DNA of 64,000 nt. It comes from JAWLHK01 sp041690355 [NCBI: bacterium] (lineage in GTDB: Bacteria > J088 > JAWLBW01). The translations under genes and the position numbers were made by a program. The DNA is taken from positions 10,660 through 74,659 of the forward strand of contig JAWLHK010000024.1 in assembly GCA_041690355.1 (NCBI GenBank). Direction: 5' to 3'. Below the pieces are notes generated by a model. The model saw nothing but the letters and a program-made list of their open reading frames with translations. It ran no database searches and was not told where the DNA came from. Shown here one piece after another: positions 49,447-57,800 of the stretch (positions are counted from its first letter, which is position 1; every line of letters starts with the position of its first letter).

Positions 49447-51075
49447 TCAGTATTGCCCGCCAAGCCGGAGGGCGACGAAGTAGGACGTGTTACCCCCGAA
49501 GTAATAAGCGCCGACGTCGGCTCCGAGCTGCGCATAGCGAAACCAATCGAGGCCGAGGACGGCCCCGACGGCGAACGAAGTCTTCTTCTGGTACTCAGAA
49601 GCATCGCAAAACCACACTTCGATGTCGTTGCCCATGCATCTGTAAATCACGGTATCCGTGTAATCGATCAGCCCGAGACGCGCGGCTCCTCGATACCGCA
49701 GATTATTCCAGCCAAATCCGTTCAGGCCGCCTTGAAGCCCGTACCCAGAAACGCTGACATCATAGTGCATGGCGTCAAAGTACCAGCCGCCAGCAGAAAG
49801 GGACTTGTAACCGGCTTCGGCCTCGAACGATATGCTCCCGCCATCCGGCAGCCTCCGAGACCCGCCGGACTCCGTTCTTTCGACGCCGTCTTCGTTCTCA
49901 ATCTTTCGAGTATGCTTTACCTGAAGCGACGTAGGCATGAGGGCCGCACCGAAATTCGCGGCGACCCACCAGGGGCGGGCTTCGGCAAGCGGGGCAACGA
50001 TGGTCGTCGTCGAGAGAGGCATGGCAAAAACGCTCGTCACTTTCGGCCGCTGAAATCGCTTGTACACCTCGACATCGTGCCAACCCGGCCGGATCGAAAG
50101 CGTATCGGGCGTCCATCCGTCGCCGAAGAAATAGCTGCCATCCAGGGCGATGCGTGCCCCGGGCGGATTCGATACGACTTTCAGCGTAGCACTCTTTTCA
50201 AAAAGGTCGCGGTACGATTCCTCGCCATACTGTTCCCGGAAGCGGGCTGCGAGCGCCGCCTTCTGGGGCGCGGCAGAATGGGAGCTCGTGACAATCTGGA
50301 GCAGCTGCTTGATCTCCGAACGCTTCCGGTTGGCGAGTTTCTGCCACTCGGCTGCGCGCGCCCGGCCCTGGCGGACATAGGGATTTCCGATGTCAGAGTG
50401 CGCGAAAACTCGCCACGCCTGAGCTGCACCGTCGGGGTCCCGATGGCCGATGGATTCACGTCCGATAGCGAGGTTCCAGGCCGCCAACGCCTCACCGCCG
50501 GTGATACCACGGCCCGAACTGAGATCAGACATCAGCGGCTGTATCGGCGCCAGTTTCGAGCCCGGCAGAGCCACCGGCGCAGCAATCGCCTGTGGCGGCG
50601 CATCAAGGGTACTCGCAACCCGGGAGGCTGCTCCACGGACGACGTCGACCAGTGACTCGGGGTCACAGGTACTTTTCTCGTCAACCGCCGAGACGATGGC
50701 CCCCGTTTTCGTCGACTTGATGACCAGCGACAGGCCGCACTGCGAACCGAGCTTCTCAATCTGCGCCTCAGCCATCAGATTCACTCCGGGCAAGGCACGG
50801 GCCATGGCGAACCGGCATTCGGCTTTCGAGCAATCAGCAAGAGAGAACCGGCGCTGCAGCAGCAGGGCGTCGCGGGTCGCGCGATCCATCACCGTGACCG
50901 TTCCGCCGCGAGCCAGGGCATTTCCCATGGCGCTGGTAAGAAACCGCTCGGCCCCCCTGACGTCTTCCAAGGCAGAGTCCACCTGAATATCGAAAAAAAC
51001 GAGCGTCTGTCTTTCGTTCGACTGGGCGAACGCAGTTGAGGCGAGCAGAAGAAGCGCACAGGAAAGAAAACGCAT
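49447..51075 (-). CDS. secreted protein with LpoB/CsgG-like module, PEGA domain and C-terminal barrel
   Basis: 542 residues with a signal peptide (MRFLSCALLLLASTAFA). The N-terminal 170 residues are the module shared with the 132-residue neighbour, here complete with LADCSKAECRFAMARALPG (paired Cys) as in TolB/CsgG-N proteins. A helical part (180-285) is followed by a PEGA domain (VSNPPGARIALDGSYF, LSIRPGWHDVEVYKRF) and about 200 residues of strands ending YFVALRLGGQY, consistent with a small outer-membrane barrel. It may link an outer-membrane pore with a periplasmic sensor. It is divergent from the acyltransferase gene. Confidence 0.8.
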   Translation of the reverse strand: MRFLSCALLLLASTAFAQSNERQTLVFFDIQVDSALEDVRGAERFLTSAMGNALARGGTVTVMDRATRDALLLQRRFSLADCSKAECRFAMARALPGVNLMAEAQIEKLGSQCGLSLVIKSTKTGAIVSAVDEKSTCDPESLVDVVRGAASRVASTLDAPPQAIAAPVALPGSKLAPIQPLMSDLSSGRGITGGEALAAWNLAIGRESIGHRDPDGAAQAWRVFAHSDIGNPYVRQGRARAAEWQKLANRKRSEIKQLLQIVTSSHSAAPQKAALAARFREQYGEESYRDLFEKSATLKVVSNPPGARIALDGSYFFGDGWTPDTLSIRPGWHDVEVYKRFQRPKVTSVFAMPLSTTTIVAPLAEARPWWVAANFGAALMPTSLQVKHTRKIENEDGVERTESGGSRRLPDGGSISFEAEAGYKSLSAGGWYFDAMHYDVSVSGYGLQGGLNGFGWNNLRYRGAARLGLIDYTDTVIYRCMGNDIEVWFCDASEYQKKTSFAVGAVLGLDWFRYAQLGADVGAYYFGGNTSYFVALRLGGQY

Positions 51076-51189
51076 GTGGGGTACCAGATATATAGGATGC
51101 GACATTCTACCGGGTCGAGCGCACCTCAACAAAGCCGGCTCTCGGTGTTTTCAGACGTGACAAAGACTCGACGCCTTTCTGAAACGTTT

Positions 51190-51219
51190 TTGATTTAGGA
51201 CAAGGCCCTTGGGTAGAGT
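51190..51219 (+). promoter_or_regulatory. promoter of the acyltransferase gene
   Basis: TTGATT (51190-51195), an 18-nt spacer and TAGAGT (51214-51219), 27 nt before ATG 51247. The same spacer holds the opposite promoter region of the 51075 gene, where a TATATC box lies 11 nt before its ATG. Confidence 0.5.
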
Positions 51220-51246
51220 GTTGGAAACCCGAACCCTGCGTTGCTC

Positions 51247-52053
51247 ATGTTCGAACAACACGCCGCGACCGACGACGAACTCTACGGCCGCGACCCGAAG
51301 CGCATCGACTTCGCCATCAAGTGGATCGAGCGGACGCTCGTCCCCTGGCACCGCGCCGAAGTGACCGGCGTGGAGCGAATCCCCGCGGGCAAAGGGCTCT
51401 ATGTGGGGAACCACAGCGCGGGCTCGATGCTGCTCGACACGTACCTCGCCGGATGGGCCATCTACCGCCGGCGCGGCATCGAAGATATTCCCTACGCGCT
51501 CGCACACGACCTGATTCTCGACCTCCCCATCGCGCGCCAGCTCATGCGCCCCGTCGGCGCCGTGCGTGCGAACCATGAGAACGCGGCGCGTCTCTTTGCC
51601 GACGGCCACAAGCTGATCGTGTATCCGGGCGGCGAAGCCGAGACCTTCCGCAAATTCAGCGACCGCAACCGAATCCTGTTCGGCGGGCGCACCGGCTACG
51701 TCCGTCTTGCCCTGCGGCATGGCGTGCCGATCATCCCCGTCGTCGGCCAGGGGGCGCATGCGTCGTTCATGGTGCTGCACGACATGCCCGGCGTGGCCAG
51801 GGCGCTGCGCCTTGACCGGCTGCTGCGCGTGAAGACCTGGCCGCTCACGCTGAGCCTCCCCTGGGGGCTGACCCTCGGTCCCCCGCTGTTCTTTCTCCCC
51901 TTCCCCGTGAAGATCCGGGTGGAGTTTCTCGAGCCCATCCTTTTCGACCGTTCCGGCGAAGCGGCGGCGCGGGACGAGGCCTACGTGCGCGCCTGTGCCG
52001 ACCGGGTGGAGGCGGAGATGCAGGCGGCGCTGACGCGACTGGCGGCACTCTAG
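51247..52053 (+). CDS. PlsC-like 1-acylglycerol-phosphate / DGAT-type acyltransferase
   Basis: 268 residues. The acyltransferase motif I region is GNHSAGSMLLD with the catalytic H56; the usual H-x4-D spacing is expanded, as in the DAGAT/PES branch. Motif III is VYPGGEAETFRK (G-E at 129-130), again like DGAT-type YPGG rather than FPEGTRS. PIIPVVGQGAH and LPFPVKIRVEFLEPI follow. It probably transfers an acyl chain to glycerolipid or a lipophilic alcohol at the inner membrane. It has no obvious TM helix, only amphipathic segments. It ends before repeats at 52055-52233. Confidence 0.85.
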   Translation: MFEQHAATDDELYGRDPKRIDFAIKWIERTLVPWHRAEVTGVERIPAGKGLYVGNHSAGSMLLDTYLAGWAIYRRRGIEDIPYALAHDLILDLPIARQLMRPVGAVRANHENAARLFADGHKLIVYPGGEAETFRKFSDRNRILFGGRTGYVRLALRHGVPIIPVVGQGAHASFMVLHDMPGVARALRLDRLLRVKTWPLTLSLPWGLTLGPPLFFLPFPVKIRVEFLEPILFDRSGEAAARDEAYVRACADRVEAEMQAALTRLAAL

Positions 52054-52054
52054 T

Positions 52055-52093
52055 CGGCAGTCTTCAGTAGGCAATCTTCAGTCATCAGTCGGC
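52055..52093. repeat. intergenic stutter repeat, CAGTCTTCAGT type
   Basis: CGGCAGTCTTCAGTAGGCAA, TCTTCAGTCATCAGTCGGC: same dialect as 60870-60908 and the complement of 44720. A shorter copy (CACCAGTCATCGGTCGGT) lies at 52240-52257 beside the tetR stop. Confidence 0.75.
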
Positions 52094-52100
52094 GGGCCGG

Positions 52101-52232
52101 ATCCGTTCGTGTCGAGCCGACGTCCGGCAGCTGTGCGAACGGCGACGGCGAGACAGGCGCCCGGACAGCCATGCCCGTCCCCTCGCTGTCGCGCTCACTC
52201 TGTTACGCGCCGTCAGCTCGGGACGAACGGAT
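52101..52232. repeat. 132-bp near-palindromic intergenic element
   Basis: The outer arms ATCCGTTCGTGTCGAGCC..GACG (52101-52122) and its complement at 52211-52232 match at 19 of 22 positions; the inner arms GCGACGGCGAG (52142-52152) and CTCGCTGTCGC (52182-52192) match at 10 of 11. The outer core (CCGTTCG..CGAG) resembles the arms at 62836 and 63022. It can fold as one large cruciform or RNA hairpin. It lies between the acyltransferase stop and the TetR gene. Confidence 0.6.
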
Positions 52233-52246
52233 TCAGCAGACACCAG

Positions 52247-52885
52247 TCATCGGTCGGTGACCCGCTTCCGTCCTCGTCGGGCATCGCCCCCCGCCAGCAT
52301 CCCGTACCGCAGCGTGTCGCTCACGACGTCGACCATGGCCTCGAGACGCCTTCGGTCGGGAACATGCCCCGCCTGGAAGAGCGAGGCGAGACCGTGGAAG
52401 GCAGACCAGCTCGCGAACTTCAGATCGTCACGGCGGCCGCGGAGGAGCCCGGCGGCGATGCAATCGTCCAAGGGACCGTCGGCAATGTGGTTGAAGTCCT
52501 TCACGGCCGCCTGCAGCTCGGGGTTGTGCGGGCGATCGCCGGCGCGCCGATCAAACATCAGACGGTACAGCGCCGGCTCGTCGGCGGCGAAGGTCACGTA
52601 GGCGCGCGCCGTGGCCCGCAGCCGAAGCAGCAGATCGCGTTCTTCCTCCAGCGCCCGCACGTAGCGGTCGGCCAGTTGCCGGAATCCGGCGGCGCGAATG
52701 CAATCGAGGATGTCGGCCTTGTCGGCGAAATAGGAATACGGCGTCGAGCGGCTGACCCCTGAGGCCTGGGCAAGCGCGCGCATCGTGACACCCTCTTCAC
52801 CCTGCTCTGCGAAGACACGCACGGCCAGCTGGGCAAACTGCATCCGGAAAGACCGAATCTGCGAAGCGTCGAGCGGCAAGGTCAT
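52247..52885 (-). CDS. TetR-family regulator
   Basis: 212 residues from ATG 52885. The N-terminal helix-turn-helix is FAEQGEEGVTMRALAQASGV followed by SRSTPYSYFADKADIL, the usual TetR recognition helix region. The C-terminal ligand domain has aromatic and acidic residues (YRLMFDRRAGDRPHN, FNHIADGPLDDCIAAGLLRG). It is divergent from the alpha/beta hydrolase, and two perfect TTGAC-N3-GTCAA palindromes lie between them. Repression of both genes is therefore expected, with relief by a hydrolase substrate. The longer start at 52933 would run through the operator. Confidence 0.9.
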   Translation of the reverse strand: MTLPLDASQIRSFRMQFAQLAVRVFAEQGEEGVTMRALAQASGVSRSTPYSYFADKADILDCIRAAGFRQLADRYVRALEEERDLLLRLRATARAYVTFAADEPALYRLMFDRRAGDRPHNPELQAAVKDFNHIADGPLDDCIAAGLLRGRRDDLKFASWSAFHGLASLFQAGHVPDRRRLEAMVDVVSDTLRYGMLAGGDARRGRKRVTDR

Positions 52886-52892
52886 GAAAGGA

Positions 52893-52936
52893 AGTGTACC
52901 AGAACGCTTGACAGCGTCAATTGACATTGTCAAAAT
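52893..52936. promoter_or_regulatory. divergent promoters with two TTGAC-N3-GTCAA operators
   Basis: 52908-52920 and 52921-52933 are adjacent 13-bp palindromes (TTGACAGCGTCAA, TTGACATTGTCAA). Minus strand: TTGACG, 16 nt, TACACT (complement of 52893-52898), then 7 nt to ATG 52885. Plus strand: TTGACA (52908-52913), 17 nt, CAAAAT (52931-52936). The operators overlap both -35 regions. Confidence 0.75.
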
Positions 52937-52983
52937 GGCCGGAACGCTGTCCTGTTCCCCCTTCTGGAACCCGAGGTGCTCTC

Positions 52984-53871
52984 ATGCCTGCCGATCCGGT
53001 TTACCGATCCCCCGCCGCGCGGGACGCCGTGTTCGCTGCCTATGACCGGGCGCTCGCGGCGTGGCCCGTGCCGTACGCGACCGTCCGGGTGCCCACGGCC
53101 TTCGGGCAGACCCACGTGGTGCTCTGCGGAGACGAGCATGCGCCGCCGCTCGTCCTGCTGCACGGGGGCGGCGGGAGCGCCATCGACTGGCGGTGGAACG
53201 TGGAGCCTCTCTCCCGCCGCTTCCGCCTGGTGCTCCCCGATATTCCGGGGGAACCGGGAAAGACCGCGGGGGCCCGCCCGGCGTACGCGTCGGGGAACCA
53301 TGCGGCGTGGCTCGGGGAGGTTCTGCGGGAACTCGGGCTGGCCCGCGTCCGCCTGGGGGGCGCCTCGCTCGGATCGTGGATCGCGTGGCAGTACGCGCTG
53401 CGGCATCCGGAAGCGGTGAGCCACCTGGCGGTGCTCTGCCCGCCGCACCTGGCCCCCATGCGTCCGGGGTTTCTGCTGCGCGCCATCGGGACCGCCGTGT
53501 TCCCCACCGACGCCATGCTGCGCCGCTTTCAGCGCGCCGTGATGTCTCCCGCGACGCCAGCGCCCGACGAGCAGGCCATGGCCGACTTCATCGTGCGCTG
53601 GCGAGCCCAGCGCAGGAATCCGCCCCCCATCCCGCCGGCGAGCGATGCCGAGGTTCGCGCGCTTCCGCGGGAGTCCCTCGTACTCGTCGGCGAAGACGAA
53701 CCGTTATACGACGTGCAGATCGCCGTCCGGCGCTTTTCTGCCTTGGGCCGCGCCGACCGCCTGCGCCTGATCCCCGCCGCCGGCCATGCGCTGCCGTACG
53801 AGCAGGCCGACCGGGTGAACGAGATGCTGGCGGAGTTCCTCGAGGCCGCGCCCGCCCGCGAGGTGCGCTGA
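52984..53871 (+). CDS. alpha/beta hydrolase
   Basis: 295 residues. The oxyanion region is LVLLHGGGGSAIDW, the nucleophile is S128 in GGASLGSW, the acid is likely in VGEDEPLYD and the histidine in AAGHALPYEQADRV. An SD (GAGGTG) lies 6 nt before ATG 52984. The cap region (RPGFLLRAIGTAVFPTDAM, QRAVMSPATPAP) is typical of small-ester or epoxide-type hydrolases. It is under control of the divergent TetR. The substrate is unknown. Confidence 0.9.
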   Translation: MPADPVYRSPAARDAVFAAYDRALAAWPVPYATVRVPTAFGQTHVVLCGDEHAPPLVLLHGGGGSAIDWRWNVEPLSRRFRLVLPDIPGEPGKTAGARPAYASGNHAAWLGEVLRELGLARVRLGGASLGSWIAWQYALRHPEAVSHLAVLCPPHLAPMRPGFLLRAIGTAVFPTDAMLRRFQRAVMSPATPAPDEQAMADFIVRWRAQRRNPPPIPPASDAEVRALPRESLVLVGEDEPLYDVQIAVRRFSALGRADRLRLIPAAGHALPYEQADRVNEMLAEFLEAAPAREVR

Positions 53872-53881
53872 AAACGAGAAG

Positions 53882-54121
53882 TCAGCGCAAGCGATCGCGG
53901 TCTTCGTTGTCGTCCGCATTCCTGAAGTCGGATGGTTCGTGGTTCTGCCGGGCAGGTCCTCCGTAAGTGACCAGCGTAAACGGAAGCGTCGTTTCGGAAG
54001 GGCGCAGGAATGCCATGCGCAACGCTTCGTTGACGATATCACTCACGGTAAGATTGCGTTCGGCAGCCTTCTTTCTGGCCTCACGCAATAAGTCGTCCTG
54101 AAGCACCAGTGTCGTTCGCAT
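53882..54121 (-). CDS. orphan ribbon-helix-helix antitoxin-like protein
   Basis: 79 residues. The N-terminal ribbon-helix-helix is MRTTLVLQDDLLREARKKAAERNL with TVSDIVNEALRMAF, as in VapB/ParD/CopG antitoxins. The C-terminal part is short, acidic and Asp/Arg-rich. No toxin (PIN, MazF or RelE) follows: downstream is the convergent hydrolase, upstream is DinB. It may be a solitary antitoxin or regulator. A TAAGAT box lies 6 nt before the ATG. Confidence 0.75.
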   Translation of the reverse strand: MRTTLVLQDDLLREARKKAAERNLTVSDIVNEALRMAFLRPSETTLPFTLVTYGGPARQNHEPSDFRNADDNEDRDRLR

Positions 54122-54127
54122 ACCCTG

Positions 54128-54155
54128 ATCTTAAGCTGCGGGCGACGTAAGTCAA
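54128..54155 (-). promoter_or_regulatory. leaderless promoter of the ribbon-helix-helix gene
   Basis: On the minus strand TTGACT (complement of 54150-54155), a 16-nt spacer, TAAGAT (complement of 54128-54133), then 6 nt to ATG 54121. Confidence 0.6.
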
Positions 54156-54198
54156 CCACGAGATGGACTGCTGGAAAGCGACCATTCCTCGCAGAGGA

Positions 54199-54741
54199 TC
54201 ACGTCCGCGGCCCCGCCGCCTGCTCGGCCCAGACGAGGAAATCCGTAATCCCCACGTCGAGCCCCCGCTGAGAAAACAGGGTCGTGACCTGCCCGCGATG
54301 GTGCGTCTGGTGGTTGAAGAGGTGCGAGATCGCGATCCAGGCGGGGTGGCTGCGCTCGAGCCCCTTCGACGTGCGGTAGCGGAACTCGGCCGTCAGGTCC
54401 GTTTCCGCAAGCGCGTCGACCCAGCTGCACAGAGCTGCATCCGTGGCCGCGCGCTCCCGCTGCAGATCGGCAAAATCCGCGAAGAGCTCCTGTTCGAGCC
54501 CGCGAATCGATTCCAGCAGATCGGCTCCCTGCAGCGCCTCGGCCCCAAATCCCGCCTGGCGGAACCGGAAGAGCCAGACGCGATCGGCCAGCAGGATGTG
54601 ATTCAGCGTGCCGTGAATGGACTTGAAGAAGGCGCCCCGGTCGGCCTTGCGTTCCGCATCGGGGAGCGAGCCGGCCACCTCGTAGACCTTCCGGTTGAAT
54701 CCTTCGTTGTACGCCGCAAAGGCGCGATAGACTTCGAGCAT
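54199..54741 (-). CDS. DinB-family protein
   Basis: 180 residues. The DinB fold four-helix metal site is visible: H48 in GTLNHILLADR and the H-x3-H-x2-HH cluster HLFNHQTHHRGQV (H140, H144, H147, H148). YNEGFNRKVY at the N-terminus and WVDALAETDL are family features. Members are metal-dependent thiol transferases or have unknown activity. GGAGGAAAGG precedes ATG 54741. Confidence 0.9.
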   Translation of the reverse strand: MLEVYRAFAAYNEGFNRKVYEVAGSLPDAERKADRGAFFKSIHGTLNHILLADRVWLFRFRQAGFGAEALQGADLLESIRGLEQELFADFADLQRERAATDAALCSWVDALAETDLTAEFRYRTSKGLERSHPAWIAISHLFNHQTHHRGQVTTLFSQRGLDVGITDFLVWAEQAAGPRT

Positions 54742-54820
54742 GATCCCTTTCCTCCTCACGAGGCGACGTTCGTCGTTGTGCAAGCCGGATTCCGGGACGC
54801 CCGTTGGACGTCCAACACGA

Positions 54821-57800
54821 TTACCAGGGGCGAATCCGGTCGTTGCGCGCCGGCGCCTGGCGGCCCGCGGTAAACGGCCGGTAGACGGCATTGCCGGCAA
54901 ACGAGTGCCAGGTGTGCAGCGTTTCGCTGGCATCCATGGCCGCGCCGCCAACCGCTCCATCGTACCCGAGGCTCTTGATGACCATCCGGTTCCACCCGCC
55001 TGCGGTCGTCGCGTACATGAAGCGATTGCTCCCGCCGGCGTAGGTGAGGTGCACGACTCCCCGGGAATCTACGAAGATTTTCGGGTAGTATCCCGCATCT
55101 CCCTCGGTATCGACGCGGGTGAACGACCAGGAGCCGCCGCGATTGGTGCCGTACCACTGGTCGACTTCCACGTAATCCTGGAACGCGACGTGCAAGGCGC
55201 CATCCTTGTCATAGGCGAGCGCTGTCATGCCGCCGGCCGTGGTAATCGGCGGCGAGAACGACGCGACCTTCTGCCAGGAACCGGCAGCAACCCGTTCGTA
55301 GAGCTCGAGGGTCGAGGCCCACTCTGCCGCGACGCTCACCGCCGCGACGGCGGTGCCCTCGGGAGAATAGGCCAGGCTGGGCGTGGTATAGGGAACGCCC
55401 GTGACCGGCTCCGAACTCCACGTACCCCCCTCGCGGTGGACGTACGTGACGGTATAGTTCGAGTAGCTTCCGGCCAGGTGCACGAAACCAGGCTCCCCCG
55501 CGGGATTCAGTTCGAAGGCAGGCGCAGAGCCGGCGGCCACGGCATCTTCCGTTGCCGACCAGACACCGTCTTCTGCGGTTCGATACTTCACCAACCCGTC
55601 TTTGGCGTACAGGAAGTGAAGCTTTCCGGAAGCATCGACGCGGATGCGGCTGTTGGAGGCTTCAGCCTCGAGAAGCGTATTCGTCCACTTGCCCGACTGC
55701 TGCGTGACGTAGTAAATATCGTTCCACCAGGCGACGCGGTATACGATGTGAACGGTTCCGTCAGGCCCTACGGCAAAGTCGGGGGTCTGCATGCTGCCCG
55801 CGTAGGCAGAGATCGAGTCGACCAGCTCGCCACCCGGGTAGATTGCGCCGTATTTGACCTTCTTCTCGTACACTTCCATATAGACGAAGTGAATCCCCCG
55901 GCGATCGCGCGTCACCCGGAAGGAGTTACCCCAGCCGGTATCGATATCGTTGTCCAGAACGACCGGGTCACGCCAGGCGCCCGGCGTGCCGCGCAGCAGC
56001 GTGAGCGTATAGGACGCCCCCTCATAGAAAATGAACACCTCACCGTTATGGGCGACCTCGATCCCGCTCTTCTTCCGCGCCCCCGTCGCGACAATATCCG
56101 GCCCCTGCCAGCCCGATGCCTGGTAGACGTGCTTCTGGTTGTAGCTCGAATCGCGATACGTGATGTGGACGTTGCCGTCCGGCGCAACCGTCATCGCGGG
56201 AGAAAGTCCGACCGTTCCCGTGGAATCCAGCGTGGTAAAGGCGAACGTGCCGGCCACAGGCTTGACGGCATAGATCAGATCATGCGCGGTCCCCTCGTGG
56301 TAGGCGACGTGGACCGTCTTGTCCGCATCCACGGCGATGACCGGCGTCTCCTGGGAATAGCCGACGGTCTGGATCAGTTCGTCGGCCCAGGCGCCGTTCA
56401 CAAGGCTGGCATAGCGGATATCCGAGGTCGCACAGCAGGTGGTCGTGATGTTGTAGATGACGTGGATACCGCCGTCCTTGTCCATCCGCGCAGACAGATT
56501 GCGAAGGTTGCCGGTCACCATGTCGGCGTACTGCCAGGCGCCCGACTGGTTGTGCGCGTAGCGAAGCTTGCCGTAGCCGGTCAGATAGATCAGGTGGATG
56601 GCGCCGTCGGGGGCGCGCATGATCTGGCTCGAGTTCGTCACGACGTAGTCGGGGTCGGCAATCTCGCGTTTCCACGCCCCGTCCTTGTTGTCCGAAATCA
56701 CAAGATAACCGTTCGCCCCGTCGAAATACGAAACCCAGGCGTTACCGGCATTATCGGTCGCTATGCCGACCCCGTAGCCCAGATAGGCGCCGTCATTGCT
56801 CTTGTCGACGGTTTCCATCCGCGAGAGGCGCAGGGGGAATTCGCTTTCGTAGATGAGCGAATTGTCCTGGTTGGCGGTCCGCAGGAGAAGATTCTCGTTC
56901 CAGTAGTCCGACGACGTACCCGGACGCAGCCACGACGTGATATTGTTCGCGAGGGCCGAGGAGTATTCGGCGCCGGCGACGTCGGAGTAGAAATAGACCG
57001 GCGTCAGTGAATTGGTTCCCGGCTGCGCAGGAAAGAAGTAGCGGGTGCCGTTCTCGCCGTTAGCCCAGTAGAGCTGATCGATCCCCTGGAAGGGGATCGC
57101 CGACGCGGCGACCGACCACGCCGAAACGTTGCCCAGGTCGTCGAATGCGCGGATCTGGTAATAATGGGGCGCCCCCTTGGTCGCAGCGACATCGTCGACC
57201 CAGGTCACGGTATCGGATGCCGGCGAGGCGAGCGTTTCGAAGGTCGGCGTCACGCCCTGCACGAAGCGCTGGAGCTCGAATCCTGCGAGATCGCCAGCCG
57301 AGGGCCTGCTCCACTTCAATTCGACCGTCGATGCGCTCAGCGCGTATCCGTCTTCGTCGATATCCTGCACCGCCAGGCCGGGAACCATCGGCCCCGTCTG
57401 GTCGAGCGTGATGGTCAGCGTGCGCGTCTCGCTTTCGTTGCCGGCAGCGTCACGCAGCTTCACGTAAACGGATTTGAGGCCGTCACCCGGCGGCAGCAGC
57501 CACGAAAGCGAGTTCTGGATCGGCGACCAGGCGCTGCCGGCGAATCCCGAATCGTTGGCGACCCGCATCTCGGCCACGTCGCTGGTGATTCCGGTCAACA
57601 GAATGGTCACGAGCTGGTTGCGGGTGCGCGAGCCGACCACCCCGTCGCCGGCGAAACTCCCGCCCCACATCGGCGCGTACAGCTCCGAGTCGAGCCAGAC
57701 CGAGGCCTGCACGCAGTCCGACTGGTTCCCCGCGTAGTCGCGGAACACGACGTAGACGGTTTTCTCGCCGTCTTCGGACCCGAGGTTCAGGTTCAAAAAC

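Noticed and set aside
53882-54741. Possible toxin-antitoxin pair of the ribbon-helix-helix gene and the DinB gene
   Set aside because: DinB proteins are not toxins, the gap is 77 nt, and each gene has its own start signals; the antitoxin-like gene lies downstream and has its own promoter.
54740-57010. Plus-strand frame of 756 codons opposite the giant lipoprotein
   Set aside because: Antisense shadow; its composition is that of the reverse frame of GC-rich repeats.
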